Below, piece by piece: positions 1 through 6,392 of a stretch of 7,293 bases of DNA (position 1 is the first letter of the stretch; each line of letters begins with the position of its first letter). The notes beneath the pieces were generated by a model. That model had not been told where the DNA came from. It ran no database searches and saw nothing but the letters and a program-made list of their open reading frames with translations. Location of the stretch: the NCBI GenBank assembly GCA_039930945.1, contig JBDTSW010000103.1:1-7293 (forward strand), given 5' to 3'. Source of the DNA: JBDTSW01 sp039930945 (lineage in GTDB: Bacteria > Actinomycetota > Thermoleophilia > Solirubrobacterales > 70-9). Both the position numbers and the translations under genes were made by a program.

Positions 1-71
1 GGCTGATGGGATTCGAACCCACGACCTTCTGCATGGCAAGCAGACGCTCTAGCCAGCTGAGCTACAGCCGC
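1..71 (-). tRNA. tRNA-Gly (anticodon GCC), 3' end cut off by the window edge
   Basis: Read on the minus strand, the sequence folds as a complete cloverleaf apart from its 3' end. The acceptor strand GCGGCTG starts at 71, the D-stem is GCTC/GAGC, the anticodon stem TCTGC/GCAGA encloses the loop TTGCCAT, and the T-stem GTGGG/CCCAT encloses the loop TTCGAAT. The anticodon GCC lies at 35-37, so it decodes glycine codons GGC and GGU. The 3' acceptor strand reads CAGCC and then reaches base 1. The last two paired bases, the discriminator and any encoded CCA lie outside the window. The T-stem has one G-U closing pair and everything else is canonical. It is in the same direction as the RNase H gene upstream of it. 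Confidence 0.96.
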
Positions 72-81
72 ACGGGCGCCG

Positions 82-87
82 AGGATA
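82..87 (-). promoter_or_regulatory. Possible -10 element for the tRNA-Gly gene
   Basis: On the minus strand the hexamer TATCCT (TANNNT type) ends 10 bases before the mature tRNA 5' end, which would put a transcription start a few bases ahead of the tRNA. No TTGACA-like -35 is visible at 16-18 bases, so this rests on the -10 match alone. Such matches are common by chance, although less so in DNA this GC-rich. Confidence 0.3.
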
Positions 88-129
88 ACGGTTGGGCGGT
101 CGCCCTCCGGAGGCGGCGGCGCCACTGAA

Positions 130-149
130 CGGGAGCGGTCTCGCTCCCG
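130..149 (-). terminator. Hairpin downstream of the RNase H gene, possible terminator
   Basis: CGGGAGCG at 130-137 and CGCTCCCG at 142-149 form a perfect 8-bp stem with a 4-base loop. It begins 6 bases after the RNase H stop codon on the minus strand. The bases after the stem (GTTCAGT) lack a real T-tract, so this is not a textbook intrinsic terminator. Tail-less hairpins at gene ends are common in high-GC actinobacteria. It could also protect the mRNA 3' end and separate the RNase H transcript from the tRNA gene. Confidence 0.5.
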
Positions 150-155
150 GGGTTG

Positions 156-560
156 TCAGGCGCCGTCGAGCGCCTCGTTCACGAGCCGGTCCGCCTCGGC
201 GTTGTGCTCACGCCCGACGTGGCGGATCGACCAGCCGTCGAAGTCCATCAGCCCTTTCAGCGCCGAGGCGTGAAGCGGGCGCAGGTGCCCCTGCTTGACC
301 TTGTAGTCGCCGCGCAGCTGGTGCACGATCAGCTCGGAGTCGCCGACCAGCTCGATCTCCGAGGCGCCGAGCTCACGCGCAAGCTCGATCCCCAGTAGCA
401 CGGCCCGGTACTCGGCGACGTTGTTGGTCGCCTCGCCGATCCTCTCGCCGTGCTCGGCGACGATCTCGCCGTCGGGGGTCGAGGCGACGGCCGCGACCGC
501 CGCCGGGCCCGGGTTGCCGCGGGAGCCGCCGTCGACGTTGACTACGAGCTTTCCCGCCAC
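156..560 (-). CDS. Ribonuclease HI family protein
   Basis: This encodes a 134-residue RNase H-fold nuclease, which would cut the RNA strand of RNA-DNA hybrids (R-loops, primers) in the cytoplasm using two metal ions. The catalytic carboxylates are visible: Asp10 in VDGGSRGNPGP, Glu50 in NNVAEY, Asp74 in GDSEL, and Asp124 in HNAEADRL. The segment after Asp74 is short and has no long basic handle region, as in the compact RNase HI forms of Gram-positives and archaea. I chose the GTG at 560 because the fold starts at once (AGKLVVNVDGG) and AGGG lies 5 bases upstream. An in-frame ATG at 596 would add 12 mostly arginine residues, and the open frame runs up to 695 without family similarity. The start overlaps the end of the zinc-ribbon gene by 19 bases, which suggests translational coupling. 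Unlike the mycobacterial protein, it has no fused phosphatase domain. Confidence 0.93.
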   Translation of the reverse strand: MAGKLVVNVDGGSRGNPGPAAVAAVASTPDGEIVAEHGERIGEATNNVAEYRAVLLGIELARELGASEIELVGDSELIVHQLRGDYKVKQGHLRPLHASALKGLMDFDGWSIRHVGREHNAEADRLVNEALDGA

Positions 561-1216
561 CGCACCCTGCCCTCGCCGTCGACGCTCGCGTTCCATTCGG
601 GCTCGCCGCCCTCCAACTCGGAGATCTTGTCCCCCTTCGCCACCTGGCGAACCGCCTGGGCATCGTCGTCGGGGGCGACCTCCCAGCGATACCACGAGAG
701 CTCCCAGGCGATCGTCACCTGCGCCCGGGCGGGCTTGGCCGAGACGTCCTCGACCGCCGCCGTCGGCTCGCCCAGGGAGCGCATCAGCCCCGCGACGACG
801 CGTGCCTCGTCGCTTTCGTTAAAACGCTCGATCGCGCGGCGGATGCGCGGCTCGGGCGTCTCCGGCATCTCGGGCTCGGGCTTCGGTGTGGCCCTGGGTG
901 CCGGCTTCGGCCTGGCAGCGGGCGGCGACTCCGCCTTCGACTCCTCGGTAGCGGGCGCGCGCGGCCGCTCCGGGTAGCCTCGGACCCGATCGCGAAGCTT
1001 GAGGCCGCGGCGGCGCCGGGGAGGGGCTGCGCGGCCGGCGGCGGTGGCGAGATCAGCACGAACCCAGCCGGCGGCCTCGGCCCGCTCGCGACACAGCGCA
1101 CAGACGCCCTGCTCGGCGCCTTGGGGCGTCGCGTAGGCGGTGATGCGCTCTCCACGCAGAATCGTGCGCCCGCAGACGGCGCATGCCTGGACCTGCTCAG
1201 CCTGGTGCTCGGACAC
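542..1216 (-). CDS. Zinc-ribbon protein of unknown function, partner of RNase HI
   Basis: This is a 224-residue protein that I do not recognise as a named family. The N-terminus carries two CxxC pairs, Cys12/Cys15 (CAVC) and Cys39/Cys42 (CALC), 23 residues apart, so a single zinc-ribbon or treble-clef metal site is likely. A basic arginine stretch lies near 67-71, and residues 84-125 form a Pro/Glu/Lys/Ala-rich linker that is probably disordered. The C-terminal part (about 126-224) looks folded: a charged helix (RIRRAIERFNESDEARVV), then a Trp-rich strand segment (WELSWYRWEV, 171-180) and a final strand (GRVRW). There is no signal peptide or membrane segment, so it should be cytoplasmic. The frame opens with GTG at 1216 without a Shine-Dalgarno sequence. 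The -10-like TACGTT six bases upstream suggests a leaderless message. A role in nucleic-acid binding beside RNase H is inference only. Confidence 0.82.
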   Translation of the reverse strand: MSEHQAEQVQACAVCGRTILRGERITAYATPQGAEQGVCALCRERAEAAGWVRADLATAAGRAAPPRRRRGLKLRDRVRGYPERPRAPATEESKAESPPAARPKPAPRATPKPEPEMPETPEPRIRRAIERFNESDEARVVAGLMRSLGEPTAAVEDVSAKPARAQVTIAWELSWYRWEVAPDDDAQAVRQVAKGDKISELEGGEPEWNASVDGEGRVRWRESS

Positions 1217-1222
1217 CGACCC

Positions 1223-1228
1223 AACGTA
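1223..1228 (-). promoter_or_regulatory. Possible leaderless-promoter -10 element for the zinc-ribbon gene
   Basis: The minus-strand hexamer TACGTT fits TANNNT and ends exactly six bases before the GTG at 1216. Transcription would then begin at or next to the first base of the start codon. The lack of a Shine-Dalgarno sequence and the frequency of leaderless messages in actinobacteria support this reading. No -35 consensus is seen. Confidence 0.4.
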
Positions 1229-1345
1229 GCAACGGGTCGCGGCCCCGCGCCCCCGGCGGCGTGTGCGTGCAAGCGTCGAGGTGCCCTAGGCGTAAACACA
1301 AATCAAGCTCCACGCCACCGCCCGCGCGCGCGAGGGCGAGATTCG

Positions 1346-1360
1346 CTGCCGATATGGCAG
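1346..1360 (-). terminator. Small hairpin after the EF-G-like gene, weak terminator candidate
   Basis: CTGCC (1346-1350) and GGCAG (1356-1360) form a 5-bp stem around the loop GATAT, about 40 bases beyond the EF-G-like stop codon. It has no T-run on the minus-strand side and the stem is short. It is the clearest symmetric element between the two genes, but it may not be functional. Confidence 0.25.
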
Positions 1361-1400
1361 TCAATCCCGGTTTCGGCAAGATTGGGGTGGGCAGCTACAT

Positions 1401-3497
1401 CTAGGCGTTGGCGTGCTCGGCGTCGCCGGCCTCCGAGGCCGCGATCACCTTCTGGGCCAGATGCGAGGGAAGCTCCTGGTAGCGCTCGAACTCCATCGTG
1501 TAGTCGCCGCGGCCGCCGGTGATCGCGCGCAGGTCGGGCGCGTAGTCGAGCACCTCGGCCATCGGCACCTCCGCCTGGATCTCGGTCATCTGGCCCTTCG
1601 GCTCCATCCCCGACGGGTGGCCGCGACGCGAGTTGAGGTCGCCGATCACGTCGCCCACCGCGTCGGCGGGGATCGAGATCGTCAGCTTCACGATCGGCTC
1701 CAGCAGGCAGGCGTCAGCCTCGGCGGCCGCCTGCTTGAACGCCAGCGAGCCGGCGACCTTGAACGCCATCTCCGAGGAGTCGACGTTGTGGTACTGCCCG
1801 TCGTAGAGGCGGACGCGGACGTCCTTGAGCGGGTATCCGGCGACCACGCCCGAGGCCATCGCCTCGCGGACGCCCTTCTCCACCGCGGGGATGAAACCGC
1901 CCGGGATGGCGCCGCCCTTGATCGCGTTGACGAACTCGAGGCCGCTCCCCGTCTCGCCCGGCTCGATCTCGATGTGGCAGTCGCCGAACTGACCGCGGCC
2001 GCCGGTCTGCTTCTTGTAGCGCCCGTGGCCCTTGGCAGCCTTGCGGATCGTCTCCAGGTACGGAACCTGCGGTGGGTGCAACTCGATCTCGGCGCCGAAG
2101 CGGCTCTTCATCCGGCCGACGATCACCTCGACGTGGATCTGGGTGAGGCCGGCGATGATCTGCTCGCCGGTCTGCGGATCGCGGTGGACGTCGAGCGTCG
2201 GGTCCTCCTCGGAGAGGCGGCGAATCGCGGTGATGGCCTTGTCCTCGTCGCCCTTGGACTTGGGCTCGTAGGCGAACGCCATCACCGGCGCCGGCAGGTC
2301 GAGGGCGGCGAAGCGCACCTCGGCGTCCTTGGCGTCGGAGAGCACGTCCCCGGCGCGGGTCTCGCGAAGCTTGGCGACGGCGCCGATGTCGCCGGGGCCG
2401 AGCGCGTCGATGGTCTCGTGCTCCTTGCCCCGCGGCGCGGCCAGCTGCCCGATGCGCTCCTTCGCCGAGCGGGTCACGTTGACGACGTGCGAGTCGGACC
2501 CGAGCACCCCCGAGTACACCCGCAGGAGGTTGACCCGGCCCGTGTACGGGTCGGCGGTGGTCTTGAAGACGTAGGCGACCAGGTCACCGTCGGGATCGGG
2601 CTCGATCTCGAGCTTTGAGCCCTCGCCGTCGAGCGCCTCGATCGCGCCGCGCATGGCCGGCGAGGGCGCGTCTTCGACGATCGCCTCCAACAGCCGGCTG
2701 GTGCCGAGGTTCTTGGTCGCGATCCCGCAGGTGACGGGGAACAGCCGGCCCTCGGTCACCCCCTTCTTCAGCGCGGTGACGATCTCGTCGTGGGAGATCT
2801 CGTCGCCCTCCAGGTAGTGCTCGAGCAGCTCGTCCGAGTTCTCGGCGACCTCGTCCATCAGCTTCTCGCGGTACTCCTCGGCCTGGGCGAGCAGCTCGGA
2901 GGGGATCTCGGCCTCGGCCGCGGCGCCGCGGCCCTCTCCTTCGGCGATGAAGGCCTTCATGTCGATCAGGTCGACCACGCCTCGGGTCTCGTGCTCGGCG
3001 CCGATCGGGATCTCGGTGGCGACGACGTGCGGGCCGAACGCCTCCTTCAGCGATTCGAGCGCCCGGAAGAAGTCGGCGCGCTCGCGATCGAGCATGTTGA
3101 CGTAGACGAGCCGGGCCAGCCCCTCGGACTCGGCCCGCCGCCAGAGGCGATCGGTGTGGACCTCGGCCCCCATCACCCCGTTGACGACGACCACGGCCGC
3201 ATCGACCACCCGCAGGGCCGCGAGCGTGTCGGCGACGAAGCTGGGGTCGCCGGGCGTGTCGATCAGGTTGATCTTGCGGTCGTGGTAGTCGAACGAGGCG
3301 AGGGTCGCGCCGATCGACATCTCGCGCTCCTGCTCGTCTGGTTCGTAATCCGAGACGGTCGAGCCCTCGTCGGTGCGGCCGAGCCGGTTGACGACCCCTG
3401 CCTCGAACAAGAGCGCCTCGCAAAGGCTCGTCTTGCCGCTGCCCCGGTGCCCGATCAGGGCGACGTTTCGGATCCGGTCGGGCGGCCTGTGGGGCAT
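1401..3497 (-). CDS. Elongation factor G-like GTPase (EF-G2 type paralogue)
   Basis: This is a 698-residue translational GTPase with full EF-G length and domain order. The G domain starts with the P-loop GHRGSGKT (16-23) and includes switch II DTPGD (80-84) and the G4 position NMLD (134-137). Domain II begins near VAYVFKTTADPYTGRV. Domain IV carries GRYKKQTGGRGQFGD and YDGQYHNVDSSEMAFK, and domain V has GDLNSRRGHPSGMEPKGQ. The P-loop differs from the AHVDAGKT of canonical EF-G, and the histidine that normally ends DTPGH is Asp84; both fit the EF-G-like/EF-G2 group rather than housekeeping FusA. G4 lacks the usual lysine of NKxD. The domain IV tip that enters the ribosomal A site is kept, so ribosome binding is likely, while the cellular role is unknown. 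The ATG lies 9 bases after the sigma-factor stop with no Shine-Dalgarno sequence, which suggests coupled re-initiation. Confidence 0.94.
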   Translation of the reverse strand: MPHRPPDRIRNVALIGHRGSGKTSLCEALLFEAGVVNRLGRTDEGSTVSDYEPDEQEREMSIGATLASFDYHDRKINLIDTPGDPSFVADTLAALRVVDAAVVVVNGVMGAEVHTDRLWRRAESEGLARLVYVNMLDRERADFFRALESLKEAFGPHVVATEIPIGAEHETRGVVDLIDMKAFIAEGEGRGAAAEAEIPSELLAQAEEYREKLMDEVAENSDELLEHYLEGDEISHDEIVTALKKGVTEGRLFPVTCGIATKNLGTSRLLEAIVEDAPSPAMRGAIEALDGEGSKLEIEPDPDGDLVAYVFKTTADPYTGRVNLLRVYSGVLGSDSHVVNVTRSAKERIGQLAAPRGKEHETIDALGPGDIGAVAKLRETRAGDVLSDAKDAEVRFAALDLPAPVMAFAYEPKSKGDEDKAITAIRRLSEEDPTLDVHRDPQTGEQIIAGLTQIHVEVIVGRMKSRFGAEIELHPPQVPYLETIRKAAKGHGRYKKQTGGRGQFGDCHIEIEPGETGSGLEFVNAIKGGAIPGGFIPAVEKGVREAMASGVVAGYPLKDVRVRLYDGQYHNVDSSEMAFKVAGSLAFKQAAAEADACLLEPIVKLTISIPADAVGDVIGDLNSRRGHPSGMEPKGQMTEIQAEVPMAEVLDYAPDLRAITGGRGDYTMEFERYQELPSHLAQKVIAASEAGDAEHANA

Positions 3498-3506
3498 CGC
3501 CGCAGC

Positions 3507-4292
3507 TTATAGCGGCTGTGACTGAAAACGGGAGCGCAGGCCGAGCACGGCCTTGGTGTGAAGCTGGGAGATTCGGGACTCGGTGACGCCGAGGACCTCG
3601 CCGATCTCGCGCAGGGTCAGGTTCTCGTAGTAATAGAGGGCGACCACGAGCCGCTCGCGGTCGGGAAGCGATTCGATCGCCTCGGCGAGCCGGTCCTTGA
3701 GCTCGGAGGCGTCGGCCTCGGCCTCGGGGTCGATCGCGTTGGGATCCTGGATCGTGTCGAGGATCGAGATCTGGCCGCCGCCCGCCTCGGGGTCGGCGAA
3801 CGTCCAGAGGTCGTCGAGGGCGAGGATCGAGGAGTTGGCGATGTCGAGCAGCGAGGCGTTGAAGTCCTCGACGGTCATCTCCAGGCGGCCCGCCATCTCC
3901 TCGTCGGTGGGGTTGCGGCCGAGCTCGTTCTCCAGATCCACGTTCGCGCGCTCCACGTCCCGGGCCTTCGCGCGGACCGAGCGCGGAACCCAGTCAAGCG
4001 AGCGCAGCTCGTCGATGATCGCACCCTTGACCCGGGCGACGGCGAAGGTCTCGAACTTGATCTCGCGCTCGAGGTCGTAGCGCTCGATCGCGCCGATCAG
4101 GCCCAGCAGGCCGTAGGAGACGAGGTCGGCCTCCCCCACGTGGGCGGGCAGCCCCGAGGCCATGCGGCCGGCGATGAACTTGACCAGCGGCGAATAGGCG
4201 ACCACGAGCCGCTCGCGGGCCGACTCGTCGCCGTCGTGCTTGTAGCGACGCCAGAGCTCGCGCAGTTCGACTGCCTTGACCTTCGTCTCCAT
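3507..4292 (-). CDS. whiG: FliA/WhiG-family RNA polymerase sigma factor
   Basis: This is a 261-residue group 3 sigma factor that would direct RNA polymerase to sigma-28-type promoters. Region 2 covers about 26-105 (LVKFIAGRMASGLP, DLVSYGLLGLIGAIERYD, KFETFAVARVKGAIIDELR), with the family hallmark DWVPRSVR at 100-107. Region 3 follows to about 160, then an acidic linker (about 163-200). Region 4 ends with the helix-turn-helix LREIGEVLGVTESRISQLH (227-245). In Streptomyces this family controls sporulation (WhiG), and in motile bacteria it controls flagella (FliA). No flagellar or sporulation gene is present here to decide between them, so the symbol is a family-level choice. The ATG at 4292 is fixed by a strong GGGAGG seven bases upstream. 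It sits 55 bases after the recombinase gene and 9 bases before the EF-G-like gene. Confidence 0.95.
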   Translation of the reverse strand: METKVKAVELRELWRRYKHDGDESARERLVVAYSPLVKFIAGRMASGLPAHVGEADLVSYGLLGLIGAIERYDLEREIKFETFAVARVKGAIIDELRSLDWVPRSVRAKARDVERANVDLENELGRNPTDEEMAGRLEMTVEDFNASLLDIANSSILALDDLWTFADPEAGGGQISILDTIQDPNAIDPEAEADASELKDRLAEAIESLPDRERLVVALYYYENLTLREIGEVLGVTESRISQLHTKAVLGLRSRFQSQPL

Positions 4293-4299
4293 GCTCGTG

Positions 4300-4305
4300 C
4301 CTCCC
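4300..4305 (-). promoter_or_regulatory. Strong Shine-Dalgarno site of the sigma-factor gene
   Basis: GGGAGG on the minus strand, seven bases before the ATG at 4292, is the best ribosome binding site in the window. It decides the start of the sigma factor. Its strength contrasts with the following EF-G-like gene, which has none. Confidence 0.8.
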
Positions 4306-4347
4306 GGTGACCCGAGAGGTTAACCCCTGCTTGGCTGTGGACGGCGT

Positions 4348-5292
4348 CTAGGCACGAGGGTGGCTCCGTGCGTACTCGCTGCGCAAGCGGCTCGGTTCCA
4401 CGCGAGTGTAGAGCTGAGTGGTGGACAGACTCGAGTGGCCGAGCAGCTCCTGAATCGAGCGCAGATCCGCTCCTCCCTCCAAGAGGTGGGTGGCAAACGA
4501 GTGGCGAAGCGTGTGCGGGGAGATCTGCCCGGCGACGGCCGCCTCCTGGACCCAGAGGCGGAGCCGGCGGCGCACGTCAGAGGTCGAGAGTCGGCGCCCG
4601 CGCCTGGAGAGGAATAGGGCCTGTTCGGCGCGCCCCGACGCCAGCGCCGGCCGAGCCCGCTCGACGTAGCGCTCGAGCGCCCGCTGGGCCGGCTCTCCTA
4701 TCGGCACCAGCCTCGTCTTCGAGCCCTTCCCGAGCACGCGCACCGTCTCGGAGTCGAAGTCGACGCCGCCGACGTCGAGGTTGACGATCTCCTCGGCTCG
4801 CAGGCCGCAGGAGTAGGCGACCTCGAACAGCGCGCGGTCGCGGACCTCGAGCGGCGTTCGGGCCCCGATGCGTTCCAGCAGGACCGCGACCTGATCGGGG
4901 CCGAGCACGCGCGGCAGGCGGCGGTGCGCCTTCGGTGTCGGTAGCAGCTCGGCGGGATTCTGCTCGACCTCACCCGTGCGGACCAGATGGCCGTGGAAGC
5001 TGCGGATCGCCGCCAGCTTGCGGGCGATGCTGGCACGTCCCAGGCCCCGCTCGGAGAGGACGGCCGCGTAGGCCCGCAAGTCGCGGTAGACGAGCTCGGC
5101 CGGCCCGCGGTCGCGGTCGGTCGCCCAGACGCCGAGCTCACGCAGGTCAGCACCGTAGGCGCGAAGCGTGTTCGGCGAGACGCTGCGGGTCTGAAGCTCT
5201 CGCCGGAAGCCGATCAGCGCCGCCTCCCATGACGCGCTGATCTCGGGCTGGTCCGGCGGCTCCGAGCCCTCCCTCTGCGAAAAGCTCGCCAT
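4348..5292 (-). CDS. xerC: XerC/XerD-family site-specific tyrosine recombinase
   Basis: This is a 314-residue tyrosine recombinase of normal Xer length. The N-terminal SAM-like core-binding domain (about 20-115) includes SPNTLRAYGADLREL and ASIARKLAAIRSFHGHL. The catalytic domain has every active-site residue: Arg165 (CGLRAEEI), Lys189 (LGKGSK), His260 and Arg263 (HTLRH), His286 (LLGHSS) and the nucleophile Tyr295 (TTQLYTRV). The tail SHPRA is typical of Xer proteins. It should resolve chromosome dimers at a dif-like site with a partner recombinase. The motifs SFATHLLE and QELLGH lean to XerC. Xer next to whiG also recalls the actinobacterial xerC-whiG neighbourhood, but XerD cannot be excluded. 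The open frame extends upstream to 5706 inside the transpeptidase gene, without family similarity. ATG 5292 places the N-terminus correctly, though its Shine-Dalgarno is weak. Confidence 0.94.
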   Translation of the reverse strand: MASFSQREGSEPPDQPEISASWEAALIGFRRELQTRSVSPNTLRAYGADLRELGVWATDRDRGPAELVYRDLRAYAAVLSERGLGRASIARKLAAIRSFHGHLVRTGEVEQNPAELLPTPKAHRRLPRVLGPDQVAVLLERIGARTPLEVRDRALFEVAYSCGLRAEEIVNLDVGGVDFDSETVRVLGKGSKTRLVPIGEPAQRALERYVERARPALASGRAEQALFLSRRGRRLSTSDVRRRLRLWVQEAAVAGQISPHTLRHSFATHLLEGGADLRSIQELLGHSSLSTTQLYTRVEPSRLRSEYARSHPRA

Positions 5293-5354
5293 TCGTGGCT
5301 GCTTCGCCGCCGGCGCAGCGCATCCTGCGGTGCCGAGATTCGTGCAGGGCGGGG

Positions 5355-6392
5355 TCAGCCGATGTAGATCGGCGTGCCGACGGGGACCTGGTCGTAGAGG
5401 TCGACCACGTCGGTGACGGCCATCCGCACGCAACCGTGCGAGGCGGCCGAGCCCAGCGAGCCGACGTCGTCGGTCCCGTGGATGCCGGCGCCGTCGAAGA
5501 TCCCCAGCCAGCGAGCCTTGAGGGGGTTGTTCGGCACGCCGCCGGGGATCGTCTTGCCGGCGAGCTTCCCGGCCCAGTCGGAGTTGGGCACGCTCCAGGC
5601 CGGGTCCACCGCCTTGTTCTGGATGTGGTAGACGCCGGCGGGGGTGTCGAAGCCGACCGCACCCACCGCCACGGTGTAGGTCTTGGCGACCTTCAGGTCC
5701 TCCCACAGTCGGAGCTTGAAGCTGTTGCGGTCGACCGTCAGATAGGTCGGGTACTGCGAGGCGAGATCGTCGGTCGTGACCTCGGGCTGGACCTCGTCGA
5801 CCTGCGCGTGCACGGTTCGTGAGGAGGGGCTTTGCACCGCCTTTTCGACTTCCGCCCGCAGCTGCTGGGCTTGGAGGGTGCGCCCGGGCTCGCCGGCGGC
5901 CGTGTTGAGCGTCGCCGGGCCGGGCTCTATCGAGGCCTCGACCGGGTCCTGGTTGACCTCGGCCGAGACCTTCTCGACGAAGTCGTCGATCGCGCCCGTG
6001 TCATAGGTGACCGTCGGTTCGATCGTCTCCTCGACCTCCCCCCCGGTCAGATACCGCCAGACGCGACCCGGCAACGCCTGCTCGCGGCCGGCGACGAGCG
6101 CGTCGCTGACCATGCCGTCGATATCGGCCCTGACCTTGAGCCGGTCGGGGGCGAGCACGTAGCGGCTGCCGTCGGAGGTGACGGTAACCGGCTTGGCGAG
6201 GGGCTTGATCAGGTCGGCGCGAACGTCCTTGGTGGCCTCTTCGGCGCTGAGCCCACCGACGTCGACGTCGCCGATGCGGACGCCTTCGGCGATCTCGTCC
6301 TGCTTGGACGAGTCCCATGCGTAGGCGCCCACGGCTCCGCCGAACAGCAGCAGAACCCCGACCAGCAGCGCTATCTGTGTCTTGCGTCCCAT
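5355..6392 (-). CDS. Membrane-anchored L,D-transpeptidase (YkuD domain)
   Basis: This is a 345-residue cell-wall enzyme that would form 3-3 cross-links in peptidoglycan, or attach other amines, outside the membrane. Residues 2-25 are a signal anchor: MGRKTQ followed by a hydrophobic run ending in AYAW. There is no lipobox cysteine. Residues about 35-200 resemble the putative peptidoglycan-binding repeat region found before many actinobacterial YkuD domains (IGDVDVGGLSAEEA is a typical start). The YkuD domain runs from about 215 to the end, with catalytic His305 in GIHGTDD and SHGCVRM at 318-324, where Cys321 is the nucleophile. The ATG at 6392 has AAGAGG eight bases upstream. A TTG one codon earlier (6395) is possible but less likely. 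It heads the run of four same-strand genes, 62 bases before the recombinase. Which muropeptide it uses is not visible. Confidence 0.95.
   Translation of the reverse strand: MGRKTQIALLVGVLLLFGGAVGAYAWDSSKQDEIAEGVRIGDVDVGGLSAEEATKDVRADLIKPLAKPVTVTSDGSRYVLAPDRLKVRADIDGMVSDALVAGREQALPGRVWRYLTGGEVEETIEPTVTYDTGAIDDFVEKVSAEVNQDPVEASIEPGPATLNTAAGEPGRTLQAQQLRAEVEKAVQSPSSRTVHAQVDEVQPEVTTDDLASQYPTYLTVDRNSFKLRLWEDLKVAKTYTVAVGAVGFDTPAGVYHIQNKAVDPAWSVPNSDWAGKLAGKTIPGGVPNNPLKARWLGIFDGAGIHGTDDVGSLGSAASHGCVRMAVTDVVDLYDQVPVGTPIYIG

Larger units (their letters stand above)
1217..1400. other. Intergenic spacer between the EF-G-like gene and the zinc-ribbon gene
   Basis: No gene is supported here. The spacer holds the 3' flank of the EF-G-like gene and the upstream region of the zinc-ribbon gene. 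It contains a CG-alternating tract (about 1322-1333), an unusually AT-rich pocket for this DNA (about 1293-1307), and a small hairpin (1346-1350 with 1356-1360). I found no tRNA, riboswitch or small-RNA structure that I could name. Confidence 0.6.

Noticed and set aside
104..113. Perfect 10-base palindrome CCTCCGGAGG between the tRNA and RNase H genes
   Set aside because: Such short GC palindromes are expected often in this composition. It has no loop to make a good hairpin and no sign of an operator role.
1..155. Possible attachment site of an integrated element at the tRNA-Gly gene
   Set aside because: tRNA 3' ends are common integration sites and a tyrosine recombinase is nearby, but that recombinase is a housekeeping Xer type. 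The tRNA 3' end is outside the window and no repeat of it occurs inside.
1354..1404. Short plus-strand frame giving a 16-residue peptide (MAVNPGFGKIGVGSYI)
   Set aside because: It has no Shine-Dalgarno sequence or promoter, converges into the EF-G-like stop region, and is short enough to occur by chance.
1413..2618. Long open frame of about 400 codons on the plus strand
   Set aside because: It lies wholly antisense to the EF-G-like gene and reads as a low-complexity Leu/Val/Arg/Asp/Gly-rich product, the usual shadow of high-GC codon bias. No motif or ribosome site supports it.
5293..5706. N-terminal extension of the recombinase frame by 138 codons
   Set aside because: The extension overlaps the transpeptidase catalytic domain in another frame and is low-complexity Arg/Gly/Pro-rich. 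The Xer fold starts properly after the ATG at 5292.
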